A stretch of DNA of 64,000 nucleotides from CAVSRC01 sp963743015 (GTDB lineage: Bacteria; Pseudomonadota; Alphaproteobacteria; Rhizobiales; Kaistiaceae). The notes under the pieces are model-generated. The model ran no database searches and was not told the DNA's origin. It saw nothing but the letters and a program-made list of their open reading frames with translations. The translations under genes and the position numbers were made by a program. This document shows, piece after piece, positions 16,182 to 27,905 of this stretch. The first letter of the stretch is position 1. Every line of letters starts with the position of its first letter. Where the stretch lies: assembly GCA_963743015.1 (NCBI GenBank), contig CAVUOD010000014.1, positions 578,070 through 642,069 of the forward strand. Direction: 5' to 3'.

Positions 16182-16661
16182 TCAAGCCGCGTCTGGCGCG
16201 GCCCTGAGGCGGAGATGCCGCGCGACCCACCACCACTGGATCAGGATCACCGCCAAAGCAGGGACCGCGACCATGACCAGGAAGACGACCAGACCCGCCA
16301 GGGCAGACTGGTCCGCCACGTCCGTCGGGTCCGTCGTCATGAACCCAAAGATCGCAGGAGCGGCCAGCACCAGCAGGAGGAGGACCATGAGAACGATCGC
16401 CGCCCAGCGAATCGCCGTCCGTTTCCCGCCGGCCGCCATGACGATCAAGAAGACAACGGCGGCCCCGATCGACACGAGCGCCATACCCACCGCCATGGCG
16501 GCGAAGGCAAAACCCACGTGCGGTCCCGGCGGAACAACCAGCCCCAGCAATACGGCTCCGCCGGCGAACACCATGCCCATGGTCCACGTGCCAACCGCCG
16601 CCAGTGCGACGGCACCGAGTGCACGCATCAAATCTCCCACGCTTGGCCGCCCGGCCTTCAT
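16182..16661 (-). CDS. Hypothetical membrane protein, about 4 membrane segments
   Basis: The 159-aa frame shows four hydrophobic segments at about residues 12-42, 46-75, 84-107 and 120-146, with short polar loops (GGKRTAIRW; FMTTDPTDVADQS) and a basic C-terminus (VARHLRLRAAPDAA). ATG at 16661 (MKAGRPSVGD) or the internal ATG at 16628 could be the start. No family is recognised. It sits between rsmE and the divergent xseA, and an antisense frame over it has no protein-like features. Confidence 0.6.
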   Translation of the reverse strand: MKAGRPSVGDLMRALGAVALAAVGTWTMGMVFAGGAVLLGLVVPPGPHVGFAFAAMAVGMALVSIGAAVVFLIVMAAGGKRTAIRWAAIVLMVLLLLVLAAPAIFGFMTTDPTDVADQSALAGLVVFLVMVAVPALAVILIQWWWVARHLRLRAAPDAA

Positions 16662-16771
16662 GTACCACGGCTTGGGCCCGGTGATTAGCTATGCGCAGGC
16701 GATCGCCCGGAAGAAGCGAACTGCGGAGCATCGGGCCTTGACCCGGCCCCATCCGGCGGCACCCATGGCGC

Positions 16772-18188
16772 ATGAGCGACACCACCGCCAATGTGGCCGA
16801 ATATTCCGTCTCCGAAATTTCGGCCGCGCTCAAACGCACGGTCGAGGACACCTACGGCTATGTGCGCGTGCGCGGGGAGATATCCGGCTATCGCGGCCCG
16901 CATTCCTCCGGCCACTGCTATTTCTCGCTCAAGGACGACAAGGCGCGGCTGGAGGCCGTGGTGTGGCGCGGAACCCTGTCGCGGCTGAAGTTCAAGCCGG
17001 AGGAAGGCGTCGAGGTGGTCGCCACCGGCAAGCTCACCACCTTTGCCGGCCAGTCGAAATACCAGATCGTCATCGAGGCACTGGAACCGGCCGGCGTCGG
17101 CGCGCTGATGGCGCTGCTCGAAGCCCGCCGCAAGGCGCTCGCCGCCGAGGGCCTGTTCGCCGAGGAGCGCAAGCAGCTCCTGCCCTATCTGCCGCGGGTG
17201 ATCGGCGTGGTCACCTCGCCGACCGGCGCGGTCATCCGCGACATCCTGCACCGCCTCGCCGACCGCTTCCCGACGCGCGTCCTGGTGTGGCCGGTGCGCG
17301 TGCAGGGCGAGACCAGCGCGGCGGAGGTGGCGGCGGCGATCGAAGGCTTCAACGCGCTTCCCGAGGACGGCGCCGTGCCGCGTCCGACCTCATCATCGTG
17401 GCGCGTGGCGGCGGCAGCCTTGAGGACCTGTGGAGCTTCAACGAGGAGATCGTGGTGCGCGCCGCGGCAGGCTCCGCCATTCCGCTGATCTCGGCGGTCG
17501 GCCACGAGACCGATTACACGCTGATCGACTATGCCGCCGACGTGCGCGCGCCGACGCCGACCGCCGCGGCCGAGATCGCGGTGCCGGTGCGCTCCGAACT
17601 GATCGAGACGGTCGGCGATCTCGGCGGCCGGCTTACCGGAGCCGCGCTCAGGCATATCGAAACGAACCGGCGCGAACTCCGCGCCGCCGCCCGGGCGCTA
17701 CCGCGTGCCGAAGACCTGTTCGCCATGCCGCGGCGGATGTTCGACGAACTGGCGAGCCGCATCGGCCGGGCGCTTACCGCCAATACCAACGCCCACCGCG
17801 CCGCTACGAGCGGGTCGCCGTGCGCCTGACGCCGGCCGGTCTCGACCGCCTGGTCGAGCGGGCGCGTGAGCGGCTGACCGCAGGATCGCCGAGCGCAAGG
17901 CCAACGTTCTTCATGCGCCGGGTCGAGCGGCTGCGGTCGCGCTTCGGCGAGGCGGCGCAGGCTTCTCGACGTGGTCAGCTACCGCTCGATCCTCGAACGC
18001 GGCTTCGCCCTGGTCAGCGACTTCGAGGACCGCGAGCCGATCCGCTCGGCGGCGGCCGTGCCCGACGGCAAGGCGCTCGACATCGAGTTCCACGATGGCC
18101 ATGTGCGCGCCGTCTCCGGCGGCGCGACGCGCCACGGCCGCGCCGCCGCAAGCCGGCCGACGACGGCTCGCAGGGGAGCCTGCTGTAG
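16772..18188 (+). CDS. xseA: Exodeoxyribonuclease VII large subunit, five frameshifts
   Basis: The N-terminal 200 residues are intact: OB-fold domain (VRGEISGYRGPHSSGHCYFSLKD) and the start of the nuclease domain (GVVTSPTGAVIRDILHRLADRFP). The rest is conserved but spread over three frames: LIIVARGGGSLEDLWSFNEE, AVGHETDYTLIDYAADVRAPTPTAAAE, then VSYRSILERGFALVSDFEDR and a final QGSLL stop at 18188. Breaks lie near 17388, 17810, 17885, 17962 and 18150; each is repaired by adding one C or G to a short C/G run. ExoVII degrades single-stranded DNA in mismatch repair and recombination. The uniform one-base-loss pattern with no other decay argues for sequencing error. Confidence 0.85.
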
Positions 18189-18201
18189 GTGGTGAAGTTC
18201 T

Positions 18202-18284
18202 GAATGGTGAATGGTGAGTAGCGAATAGCAGACGGAGCGCGTCCTTCGCTATTCACTATTCACTATTCGCTATTCACTATTCGC
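18202..18284. repeat. Inverted arrays of a 7-bp repeat (TATTCAC/TATTCGC)
   Basis: Five tandem heptamers TATTCAC, TATTCAC, TATTCGC, TATTCAC, TATTCGC occupy 18250-18284. Four inverted copies (GAATGGT, GAATGGT, GAGTAGC, GAATAGC) occupy 18202-18229. The two arrays can pair into a long imperfect hairpin exactly between the convergent xseA and GNAT genes, and the right array runs over the GNAT stop codon. Confidence 0.8.
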
Positions 18285-18809
18285 TTTCACTCAGCTTCAG
18301 CCGCATCACATGCCGCCGCGTGCCGGTCATGCCGAGGTCGCGGAAGCCGGCTTCGGCGAAGACCGGGACGAAGCCCATGAAGCGGAAGCTCGGCGAGTCC
18401 GGGATCGACCGGATAGGCCTCGACCACGGTCGCGCCGTTCGCCCGCGCATGGTCGACGGCGCCGGCGAGCAGCCTGCGCACCAGCCCTCGCCCGCGCAGG
18501 CGGCGGGGCACATAGAAGCAGACCAGCGACCAGATCGACCTCGCCGGGTTCGGCCGGCGGGCCGCCGAGAGCGCGATGGGTCTCGCGCGGCGCGATCGAC
18601 ACCCAGCCGACCGGCTCATCGCCGTCATAGGCGAGCAGGCCGACGGGCGTGCCGGCGGCGATGCGCTCCATCATCATGCGCTTGCGCTCGGCCGGCGCCT
18701 GCAGTTTCGCCTCGGCCGCGGTGCGCCGCCAGACCATGCACCAGCAATGCTTGGGCGCGCCGGGCGCGGAGAAGAAGCGCTCGAAGGCGTCGGCGTTGGC
18801 AGCGGTCAC
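18277..18809 (-). CDS. GNAT-family N-acetyltransferase, at least two frameshifts
   Basis: The pieces assemble into one GNAT: FRPVTAANADAFERFFSAPG, then LLAYDGDEPVGWVSIAPRE, then in another frame SIWSLVCFYVPRRLRGRGLV (the acetyl-CoA-binding R-x-x-G-x-G/A loop, here RRLRGRGL) followed by LLAGAVDHARANGATVVEAYPVD, and in a third frame FRFMGFVPVFAEAGFRDLG to the TAG at 18277. Breaks fall near 18535 and 18405. The start at 18809 is GTG; conserved-looking residues (LDFRP) continue a little upstream in frame, so the true start may be near 18840 behind another indel. Substrate unknown. It lies convergent to xseA, with the heptamer array at its 3' end. Confidence 0.7.
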
Positions 18810-18893
18810 CGGCCGGAAGTCGAGATCGGTCTGGACATGCCCGGCACCATGCCGCGCGATCCGGAGTCGGCGCCACCCGTTTCCGGCAGAGCT

Positions 18894-19232
18894 CTAGCGT
18901 GCGCCGCGGATGCTCATCAGATAGGCGGTCAGGTCGGCGATGTCGTCGGGCGGGACGACGAAATTCGGCATGCTGGCATGCGACGTGCGGAAGAAGGCGT
19001 AGAGCGCGATTGCGCTCATGCCCTCGGCATTGGCGATGTCCTGGAATACCGGCGCTTCAGGCTCGGGGCTGTCGAAATGCCCGGGGCGCACCTCATGGCA
19101 CTGGGCGCAGTTGGTCTCGGCATAGGCAAGGCCGCGCTCCGCGTCGCCGCTCTCCCGGTCCTGCGCCAGCGCCGGGCCGGCCGCCAGGAGGGCGGCGGCT
19201 GCCAGGACGCACCGGATGCCATGTTTCGGCAT
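18894..19232 (-). CDS. Small periplasmic class I cytochrome c
   Basis: A 112-aa protein with a signal peptide (MPKHGIRCVLAAAALLAAGP, cleavage near ALAQ-DR), one haem-attachment motif CAQCH at about residues 42-46 and a C-terminal methionine (SMPNF near residue 88) as likely sixth ligand, followed by the helix DDIADLTAYLMSIRG. It would carry electrons in the periplasm; the partner is unknown. It is followed on the same strand by the GNAT gene and preceded by the TPP-enzyme gene. The frame is intact. Confidence 0.87.
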   Translation of the reverse strand: MPKHGIRCVLAAAALLAAGPALAQDRESGDAERGLAYAETNCAQCHEVRPGHFDSPEPEAPVFQDIANAEGMSAIALYAFFRTSHASMPNFVVPPDDIADLTAYLMSIRGAR

Positions 19233-19288
19233 GGCGCCATGGTGCGCCCAACCGTGGCGGCGGCCTTGATCCAGGTCACACGGCGCGG

Positions 19289-20964
19289 CTATCGCCGGCC
19301 GGTGCCGCGGATCTCGGAAAGCGTGCGCGACGGGGTGATCGCTTCCGGGTCGAAGGCAAGGTCGATGATCGCCGGCTTGGCCGAAGCCACGCAGCGCTCG
19401 AAGGCGGCGGCGAAATCTTCCGTCCTTGCCACCGTCTCGCCATGGCCGCCGCAGGCGCGGGCAAAGGCGGCGAAATCCGGATTGTCGAGGTCGGTGGCGA
19501 CGGGGCGGCCGGGATAGGCCGCTCCTGATGCATGCGGATGGTGCCGTGGATGCCGTTGTTGACCACCACCACGACGATGGCGGCGCCGGCCTGAACCGCG
19601 GCGACGAATTCCTGCATGGTCATCTGGAAGTCGCCGTCGCCGGCAAAGACGACCACCATGCGCTCGGGATATTTCAGCTTGGCGGCGAGCCCCGCCGGCA
19701 GGCCATAGCCCATGGAGCCGGAACCGGGCGCGAGCTGGGTGCCAAAGCGGCGATGGCGGAAGAAGCGATGCACCCAGACGGAATAATTGCCGGCGGCGCT
19801 GGCGATGACGGCGTCGTCGGGCAGGCGCTCGCGGAGCCAGGCGACGATCCGGCTGAGCTGCACCGGGCCGGGATTGGTCGAGCGGCGCCGACCAGGCGCG
19901 GTAGTCCGCGTTGGCGGCTTCGGCGCTGCCGCGCCACGGGATCGTCGTTCGGCGGCTGCAGGCCTTCCAGCGCCGCGGCGAAGGCGGTCGGGCTGGCATT
20001 GATGGCCAGCGTCGGCCGGTAGAGGCGGCCGAGCTCCTCGGCGCCCGGATGGACATGGACCAGCGTCTGGCGCGGGCTCGGGGATGTCGATCAGCGTATA
20101 GGCGGAGGACGGCATCTCGCTCATGCGCCCGCCGATGAGAAGCAGCAGGTCCGCCTCCCTGACGCGGGCGGCAAGCGCCGGATTGATGCCGACGCCGATA
20201 TCGCCGGCATAGTTCGGGTGCTCGTTGTCGAAGAGGCCCTGGCGGCGCCACGAGCAGCCGACGGGAAGCGCGAAACGCTCGGCAAAGCGCTGCAAGGCGG
20301 CAACCGCCGCTTCGCTCCAGCGCGATCCGCCGGCAATGACGAAGGGCTGCTTCGCCCGCCACAGCATCTTCTGCAGTTCGGCCATCTGGGTGAGGCCGGG
20401 ATGGGTCTCGACCTGGACCCAGGGGCGCGGGTTGGCCGCACCCGAAGTCTGGCGCAGCACGTCTTCGGGCAGCGACAGCACCACCGGGCCGGGGCGGCCG
20501 GAGGTCGCCTCGTAGAAGGCGCGGCTGACGGCCTCGGCGGCGCGGTCGGCGTCGTCGATCTCCTCGATCCACTTCGCCATCTGGCCGAACATGCGGCGGA
20601 AGTCGATCTCCTGAAACGCCTCGCGCCCGCGCATGGCGCGTCCGACCTGGCCGATGAAGACGATCATCGGGGTCGAATCCTGGCGGCCGACATGGATGCC
20701 GGCCGACGCATTGGTGGCGCCCGGTCCGCGCGTCACCATGAGGATGCCGGGGCGGCCGGTGAGCTTGCCCCAGGCTTCGGCCGCCATGGCCGCGCCGCCC
20801 TCCTGGCGGCACAGCGTCACGGCGATACGGGAATCGTGGAGCGCGTCGAGAAGCGCCAGATAGCTCTCGCCGGGCACGCAGAAGATGCGCTCGACACCGT
20901 TTTGCTCCAGCGCCTCGACGATCAGCCGCGCCGCCGTCGGCCGGTTCTCCATGCCGTCCGCCAT
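19289..20964 (-). CDS. Thiamine-diphosphate-dependent enzyme (acetolactate synthase-like), three frameshifts
   Basis: The three domains of the TPP-enzyme family are all present. The N-terminal PYR domain has the catalytic glutamate in VTLCRQEGGAAMAAEAWG and RGPGATNASAGIHVG. The central domain is LFDNEHPNYAGDIGVGINP. The C-terminal PP domain has the metal-binding GDGDFQMTMQEFVAAVQ followed by VVVNNGIHGTIR. Breaks lie near 20080, 19880 and 19537; after repair the protein ends EIRGTGRR at 19289, about 555 aa. ATG at 20964 is preceded by GGAGGG. The reaction is not resolved: it could be a 2-oxoacid decarboxylase or carboligase. No small regulatory subunit gene is adjacent, so it is unlikely to be the biosynthetic IlvB. 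Confidence 0.8.
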
Positions 20965-21070
20965 CACCCTGCCCTCCGGCGATCAACTCCATGTGCGGCA
21001 GCATATAGCAGGGTCGGGCCCGAATCGGCATTTCGCCCGTCTTCGTATTTCAAAAGCCCGCCGTATTCGT

Positions 21071-21180
21071 CCCCTCTCCCCAGCGGGAGAGGGAAAGGGT
21101 GAGGGGCGCTGGAGAAGTTGGAGAAGTCGGCGCCCCCTCACCCGGCGCTGCGCGCCGACCTCTCCCCGCCGGGGAGAGGT
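21071..21180. repeat. Intergenic repeat block, CTCTCCC class
   Basis: The block opens with CCTCTCCCC-AG-CGGGAGAGGG and closes with CCTCTCCCCGCCGGGGAGAGG, with GGGTGAGGGGCGC and GCGCCCCCTCACCC inverted between them. Related blocks occur near 12740, 33031 and 41201. It lies between the TPP-enzyme start and the 3' end of the 125-aa protein gene. Confidence 0.65.
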
Positions 21181-21212
21181 GACCGTGCCGTGCCGCGCGA
21201 TCTTGCCTGACC

Positions 21213-21590
21213 TCAGACGTCGGTGATGGTGACGACGCGGAAGGTGTGCATGTCGCCGTCCTCGTCGCGGATCGAGACATATTCGCCCGGCACGAAGCGG
21301 TGGGTGGCCAGCTTGAAGCCGGATTCGTCGCCCTCGTCGCCGTCGATGTCGTAGTGGAAGCCCCAGCTGCCGCCCGGCCGATGGACCAGATGGCCGATGT
21401 CCTCCTCCTCTCCCGCCCAGTTGCGCACGACGCGGCAGCGCTCCCGGTGCTTGCGCCAGCCCTCCGGGTCGAGATGGCCGTCGGCGTCGAGCGGGGCGGT
21501 GAAGCGGTAGTAGTGGCGGTCGCTGCCGTCGGGAAATTCGGGGGTGCGGGCGAGGTTGAGCCGGATCGTCTTGAGGCCGCTCTCTGGCAT
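21213..21590 (-). CDS. Conserved hypothetical protein, 125 aa
   Basis: The ATG at 21590 has GGGAGG six bases upstream, which fixes the start inside a longer open frame. The protein starts MPESGLKTIRLNLARTPEFP and contains RHYYRFTAPLDADGHLDPEGW, a cysteine in RERCRVVRNW, GGSWGFHYDIDGDEGDESGF and a C-terminal GEYVSIRDEDGDMHTFRVV segment that looks like a small beta-barrel. It is acidic and has no signal peptide. I do not recognise a characterised function. It is divergent from the secreted-protein gene at 21720. Confidence 0.75.
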   Translation of the reverse strand: MPESGLKTIRLNLARTPEFPDGSDRHYYRFTAPLDADGHLDPEGWRKHRERCRVVRNWAGEEEDIGHLVHRPGGSWGFHYDIDGDEGDESGFKLATHRFVPGEYVSIRDEDGDMHTFRVVTITDV

Positions 21591-21719
21591 TTCTGCCTCC
21601 CGGTGGTAACACACGTGAACCGGCAGCCTACAGAGCGGCGCAGTCGGGGACCAGCCGACAATTCCCCTCACCGGCGCCCGCCTGCTAGAGTGGGCGTTCG
21701 CCGACCAAGGAGGATGCCC

Positions 21720-22631
21720 GTGCCAGGCGGGAAATGGATATTGCCGGCGGCCGTCGCGGCCGCCGCGCTGGCGATGGCAGGCGCCGTCGCCCATGCCGAA
21801 GACGACGTCAACACCCCGGAATTCCCGACCACGGTGTTCGCGGACGGCGCCCACAGCGCCTCGGTCAGCGTCGGCGACGTGACCGCGACGGTGCGCCTCG
21901 ACCGCGGCGCCAGAGCCCAATCCCGACGCGGACAAGGTGTGGCTGCAGGTCAAGGTCGGCATCCTGCCGGTTGCCGAGGCGTCGGCGCCGGACGCCGGTT
22001 TCGACGTGCCTGAGGCCGAGGCGAGCATCGCCGAGATCGACCCCGGCAACCGCTATCCGGAAGTCTATTTCGCCGCCTATACGGGCGGCGCGCATTGCTG
22101 CACCAAGGTGATCGTCGCCGAGGAGCAGCCGCACGGCTGGGTGACGGTCGATGTCGGCGAGTTCGACGGCGGCGGCGACTATCTTCAGGACATCGACCAT
22201 GACGGGCTGGCGGAGATCGTCACCGTCGACAACCGCTTCCTCTATACCTTCGATTGCTACGCCTGCAGCGCGGCGCCGCTGGTCATCGATACCGTGCGCA
22301 ACGGCGCCGTGGTCGATGTCTCCACCGACCCGCGCTATCTGCCCGCCCACCGCGACTGGCTGGCGCAGCTCGAAGACACCGTCGAGCCGTCCGATCGCTG
22401 GACCTCTCCCGGCTTTCTCGCCGGCTGGGTCGCGGCCAAGGTCCGCGTCGGCGAGGGCGCGGATGCATGGAAGCAGCTGAAGGCGCATTGGGACTATGCC
22501 CATGACGCGGGCGAGGAGACCTGCCTGACCGGCGCCGATCTCGACAGCCTGCCCCAAGGGCGAGATCAAGGTGCTGAAGTTTCCCGACCGCCTGAAGCTG
22601 TTCCTCGACCACAACGGCTACGGCGTCGTAG
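21720..22631 (+). CDS. Secreted protein with C-x-C-type and acidic motifs, frameshifted
   Basis: GTG at 21720 follows AAGGAGG by six bases and begins a signal peptide (VPGGKWILPAAVAAAALAMA, cleavage near AHA-ED). The mature protein continues VNTPEFPTTVFADGAHSASV and, after a break near 21912, VWLQVKVGILPVAEA, AAYTGGAHCCTKVIVAEEQ, DYLQDIDHDGLAEIVTVDNR (a D-x-D-x-D-G calcium-loop or FG-GAP-like repeat), FDCYACSAAPLVI and a C-terminal cysteine. A second break near 22553 restores CPKGEIKVLKFPDRLKLFL. The end is uncertain; a TAG at 22629 would need a further shift. The function is unknown, with a periplasmic location inferred. The 3' end meets the GGDEF-EAL gene tail to tail. Confidence 0.65.
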
Positions 22632-22643
22632 GCCGCAGCCGTC

Positions 22644-24383
22644 TCAGGCGACCAGGTAGGATTCGCTCTTGGCCAGCCAGGACGACGAACTGATCGCCGG
22701 GAACCGGCTTCGAGAAATAGTAGCCCTGCAGGTGGTCGACGCCGACGTCGCGCAGCATGGCGACCTGCTGCTTCGGTCTCGACCCCCTCGGCGACGGTGC
22801 GGAAGCCCAGCTTCCTGGCCATTTCGACAACGGCGTGGACGATCGTCTCGGCGCCTCCCTCCTTGCCGATGTCGCGCACGAAGCTGCGATCGATCTTGAG
22901 GCGTCAGAGCGGCAGGTCCTTGAGCAGCGACAGCGACGAGAAGCCGGTGCCGAAATCGTCGACCGAGATGCCGATGCCGAAGGCGCGCAGCATGGCGAGG
23001 TTCTTCTGGATGATCTCCAGGCCCTTGAACATGGTCGATTCGGTGATCTCGATGTTGATCAGCTGCCGGCTTGATCTGCGCCCGCTCGACGGCATTGATC
23101 AGGCGCGCGCCGAAGCCCGGATCGCGACACTGGATCGGCGAGATGTTGAGCGATATCGGCACCAGCGCCTTCTGCAGCTCGGTCCAGCGGCGCAGGTAGG
23201 TGCAGGCCTCGGTCAGCAGCCGGCCGCCGAGCTCGGCGATCGACCCGGACTCCTCGGCGATCGGGATGAACTCGTCCGGTGCGATCAGCTTGTTGTTGGC
23301 GTCGCGCCAGCGCGCCAGGCCCTCGGCGCCGACGATCTTGCGGGTGGTGGCGTCGACGATCGGCTGAAACACCAGGTAGAACTTGCCGTTGGCGATGTCG
23401 TCCGGCATGCAGCGCTTGAGCGCGTGGCGCGCCTTCACGGCGGCATCCATGCGGGCGTCGAAGTAGTTGATCGAGCCCTTCTTGCTGGCCTTCGACTTGT
23501 ACATCGCCATGTCGGCGTGGGTGACCAGAACGTCGGCGGTGGAATCGTCGAGCGGGAAGACCGAAATGCCGATGCTGATCGAGATCTCGACGCTGACGTC
23601 GTTGAGCTCGGTGATCGCTCCGACGCCTCTGGCGATCTTCTCGGCGATCTCCATCGCCGCCGCCGCCGATTTCAGGTTGGTGGCGAGCACCGCAAACTCG
23701 TCGCCGCCGATGCGGCCGATCGAATCGGTCTCGCGCAACTGCGCGCGCAGGACGTCCGCCACCGCCATCAGCAGATCGTCGCCGGTCTTGTGGCCGAAGA
23801 CGTCGTTGATCTCCTTGAAGCGGTCGATGTCGAACAGGATGACGGCGCAGGCGAGTTCGGAGCGCCGCGTCTGGACGAGCGTCGCCTCGAGCTGCTCGAA
23901 GAAGGCCCGCCGGTTCAACAGCCCGGTCAGCGAGTCGGTGCGCGCCAGGCGCATCAGCTCGGCTTCGGCCTTCTTGCGCTCGATGGCATAGCGGATGGCG
24001 CGAAACAGCGTGCGCGGCCTGAGGTCCGCCTTGTCGAGATAATCGGAGGCGCCGGCCTTGAGGGCCGCGGTGGCGGTCGCCAGATCGGACAGGCCGGTCA
24101 GCACCACGATCGGCACGTCCGGGATTGGCGATGCGCACGGAGCGCAGGCCGTCGAGCCCGGCGGCGTCCGGCAGGCCGAGATCGAGCAGGACGACGGCGA
24201 ACTGGTGGGTCGGAGTCGGCGAGCCAGGCCAGTCCGTCGGCAAGCGTGCCGACCGCGTGCAGCTCGCAGCGGATGTCCGCGTCGCTGGCGGCTTCGCTCA
24301 GGGCGATCTCGGTCAATCGCCGGTCGCCCGGATTGTCCTCGATCAGCAGGATCTGGAAGTGGCGGTCTTGCTTCGCTATCCAT
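22644..24383 (-). CDS. Receiver-GGDEF-EAL cyclic-di-GMP signalling protein, six or more frameshifts
   Basis: Domains in order are receiver, diguanylate cyclase and phosphodiesterase. The receiver has ILLIEDNPGDRRLTEIALSE with phospho-acceptor Asp in VVLLDLGLPDAAGLDGL and a conserved Lys in YLDKADL. The cyclase has DSLTGLLNRRAFFEQLE and an intact GGDEF in IGRIGGDEFAVL. The phosphodiesterase has E-x-L as EGLARW, then NIEITES, DDFGTGFSSL, KIDRSFV and EGVET. All catalytic motifs I can check are present once frames are joined. Breaks fall near 24365, 24210, 24125, 23070, 22905, 22785 and 22685. The stop follows KSESYLVA at 22644. It lies 18 bases after the stand-alone receiver gene and is the likely output of the kinase upstream. 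Confidence 0.83.
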   Translation of the reverse strand: MDSEARPPLPDPADRGQSGRPAIDRDRPERSRQRRGHPLRAARGRHACRRTGLARRLRPTSSPSSCSISACRTPPGSTACAPCASPIPDVPIVVLTGLSDLATATAALKAGASDYLDKADLRPRTLFRAIRYAIERKKAEAELMRLARTDSLTGLLNRRAFFEQLEATLVQTRRSELACAVILFDIDRFKEINDVFGHKTGDDLLMAVADVLRAQLRETDSIGRIGGDEFAVLATNLKSAAAAMEIAEKIARGVGAITELNDVSVEISISIGISVFPLDDSTADVLVTHADMAMYKSKASKKGSINYFDARMDAAVKARHALKRCMPDDIANGKFYLVFQPIVDATTRKIVGAEGLARWRDANNKLIAPDEFIPIAEESGSIAELGGRLLTEACTYLRRWTELQKALVPISLNISPIQCRDPGFGARLINAVERAQIKPAADQHRDHRIDHVQGPGDHPEEPRHAARLRHRHLGRRFRHRLLVAVAAQGPAALTPQDRSQLRARHRQGGRRRDDRPRRCRNGQEAGLPHRRRGGRDRSSRSPCCATSASTTCRATISRSRFPAISSSSWLAKSESYLVA

Positions 24384-24401
24384 GTGCTGTTCCGCGCAAA
24401 T

Positions 24402-24840
24402 TCATGCTGCGCCCGGCAGCTTGACGACCGTGAACCAGAAATCCTCGACGGCGTGGACCACGCGCAGGAAGCCGTCGAAATCGATCGGCTTGGAGATGAA
24501 GCAGTTGGCATGCTCCTCGTAGGAGCGCACGACATCGGACTCCGCCTCGGACGAGGTGAGCACGACGATCGGGATCGTGCGCAGGGCGGGATCGTCCTTG
24601 ACCTGTTTGAGCACGGCATGACCGTCGATCCCCGGCAGGTTGAGATCGAGAAGGATGACGTCGGGGCGCGGCGCATCGCGGTAGGCGCCGCGGCGATAGA
24701 GGAAATCGAGCGCCGTCTTGCCGTCCATGACGGCATGCAGGCGGTTGGTGACCTTGGCCTCCTTCAGGCCTTCCTGCGTCAGGCGGACGTCGGCGGGATT
24801 GTCCTCGACGAGCAGGATCTCGATCGGCTGCAGGCTCAGC

Positions 24841-24851
<11 letters not shown>
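24402..24851 (-). CDS. Stand-alone response regulator receiver (Rcp1/CheY-like)
   Basis: A 149-aa single receiver domain: acidic pocket LLVEDNPADVRL (residues 13-24), phospho-acceptor Asp in DVILLDLNLPGIDGHAVL (near 66), Thr/Ser in IVVLTSSEAESD (near 94) and Lys in CFISKPIDFDGF (near 116). It has no output domain; the length and the RRGAYRDAPRPD insert are typical of Rcp1-like regulators paired with phytochrome-type kinases. Its ATG at 24851 overlaps the last 11 bases of the histidine kinase gene, so the two are translationally coupled. Unlike its neighbours, the frame is intact. Confidence 0.92.
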
Positions 24852-26888
<2,037 letters not shown>

Positions 26889-27180
26889 CAACGCTCACTT
26901 TATCCAGATATGGAAGTAGTAAGCCTAGAGCTTCTCTAAACAAGCCGGTACACTATGGATGAAAACTTTCTAAAATTTCGGTAAAGCAGTTTTTGACACC
27001 CCACCCTTTCGTCAAAACAATGCTTTTGCCTAAATTGCTCCTGATTAATTGGCAAACCTGCCAGGGAGCCTGCGATTTTTGACGAGAGGACGTGGCAGGC
27101 CTATCCAGATTCCGCTGCCCGCCCGTTGGTGATTCGCGGCAAACGCAACGACGGCGCGGGGCCGCTTCGGGGACGACGGA

Positions 27181-27854
27181 ATGACTGAGAAATCGGAGCC
27201 GGTGTTCGACGCGGACGTGCCGGTGTGTCCGCGTTGCCTGAAGCCGCTGCCGCTGTGCGTATGCGACGAGATCCAGCCGATCGCCAACCGGACCGCCCTC
27301 CTCATCCTCCAGCACCCGCAGGAACAGGACCGGCTGCTCGGCACTGCCCGGATCGCGGCGCAGCAGTTCAGCGACGCGACCTTGCGCGTCGGCCTGTCGT
27401 GGCCGAGCCTGGCCAAGGCGCTCGGCCGGCCGGCCGATCCGAAACGATGGGCGACGCTTTTCTCGGCCCGACCAGGGGCGCCGACTTCCCGCCCGGACGC
27501 GAGATCGCCGCGTTCGACCGCAAGGGCGCGGCGCTCGCCGATCAGGACGCAGCGCTCGCCGGCATCGAGGGGGTGATCCTGCTCGACGGGACGTGGAGCC
27601 AGGCCAAGACGCTGTGGTGGCGCAATGCGTGGCTCTTGAAGGGCAAGCGCATCGCGCTGAAACCCCGGCGCCCGTCGCTCTACGGCAGACGCCGGCGCGA
27701 GGCGCGCCGCGAGGGCCTGTCGACCATCGAAGCGGCCGGGCTGGTGCTCGCCCGCCTGGAAGACCGGCCGGAGGTGGAAGCGGCGGTGGCGACGACCTTC
27801 CGGCGAATGCTGGCGCGCTACGACAGCGCCGCAGCGCAGACGCCCGCCGGTTGA
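27181..27854 (+). CDS. DTW-domain tRNA-uridine aminocarboxypropyltransferase, one frameshift
   Basis: DTW proteins transfer an aminocarboxypropyl group from S-adenosylmethionine to uridine in tRNA (acp3U; TapT in Escherichia coli). The N-terminal zinc-type cysteines are CPRCLKPLPLCVCDE (residues 15-29). The DTW motif region is LDGTWSQAKTLWWRN, followed by KPRRPSLYGRRRREARREGL. The two halves lie in different frames. Inserting one T in the TTTT at about 27450-27453 restores ATLFLGPTRGADFPPGREI and a protein of about 225 aa. The likely cause is a one-base deletion in a homopolymer. Confidence 0.83.
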
Positions 27855-27905
27855 CCGCCGTCGCCGCCTGTCCTTGAATCGCCCGGTCGCGGAGGAGGTT
27901 CGGCC

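Noticed and set aside
18202..18284. CRISPR-like array
   Set aside because: Units are only 7 bp, contiguous, in two orientations and without spacers; no cas genes are nearby.
19289..20964. Calling the TPP enzyme biosynthetic acetolactate synthase (ilvB)
   Set aside because: No ilvN small-subunit gene is adjacent and the context is unrelated to branched-chain synthesis; only the family is assigned.
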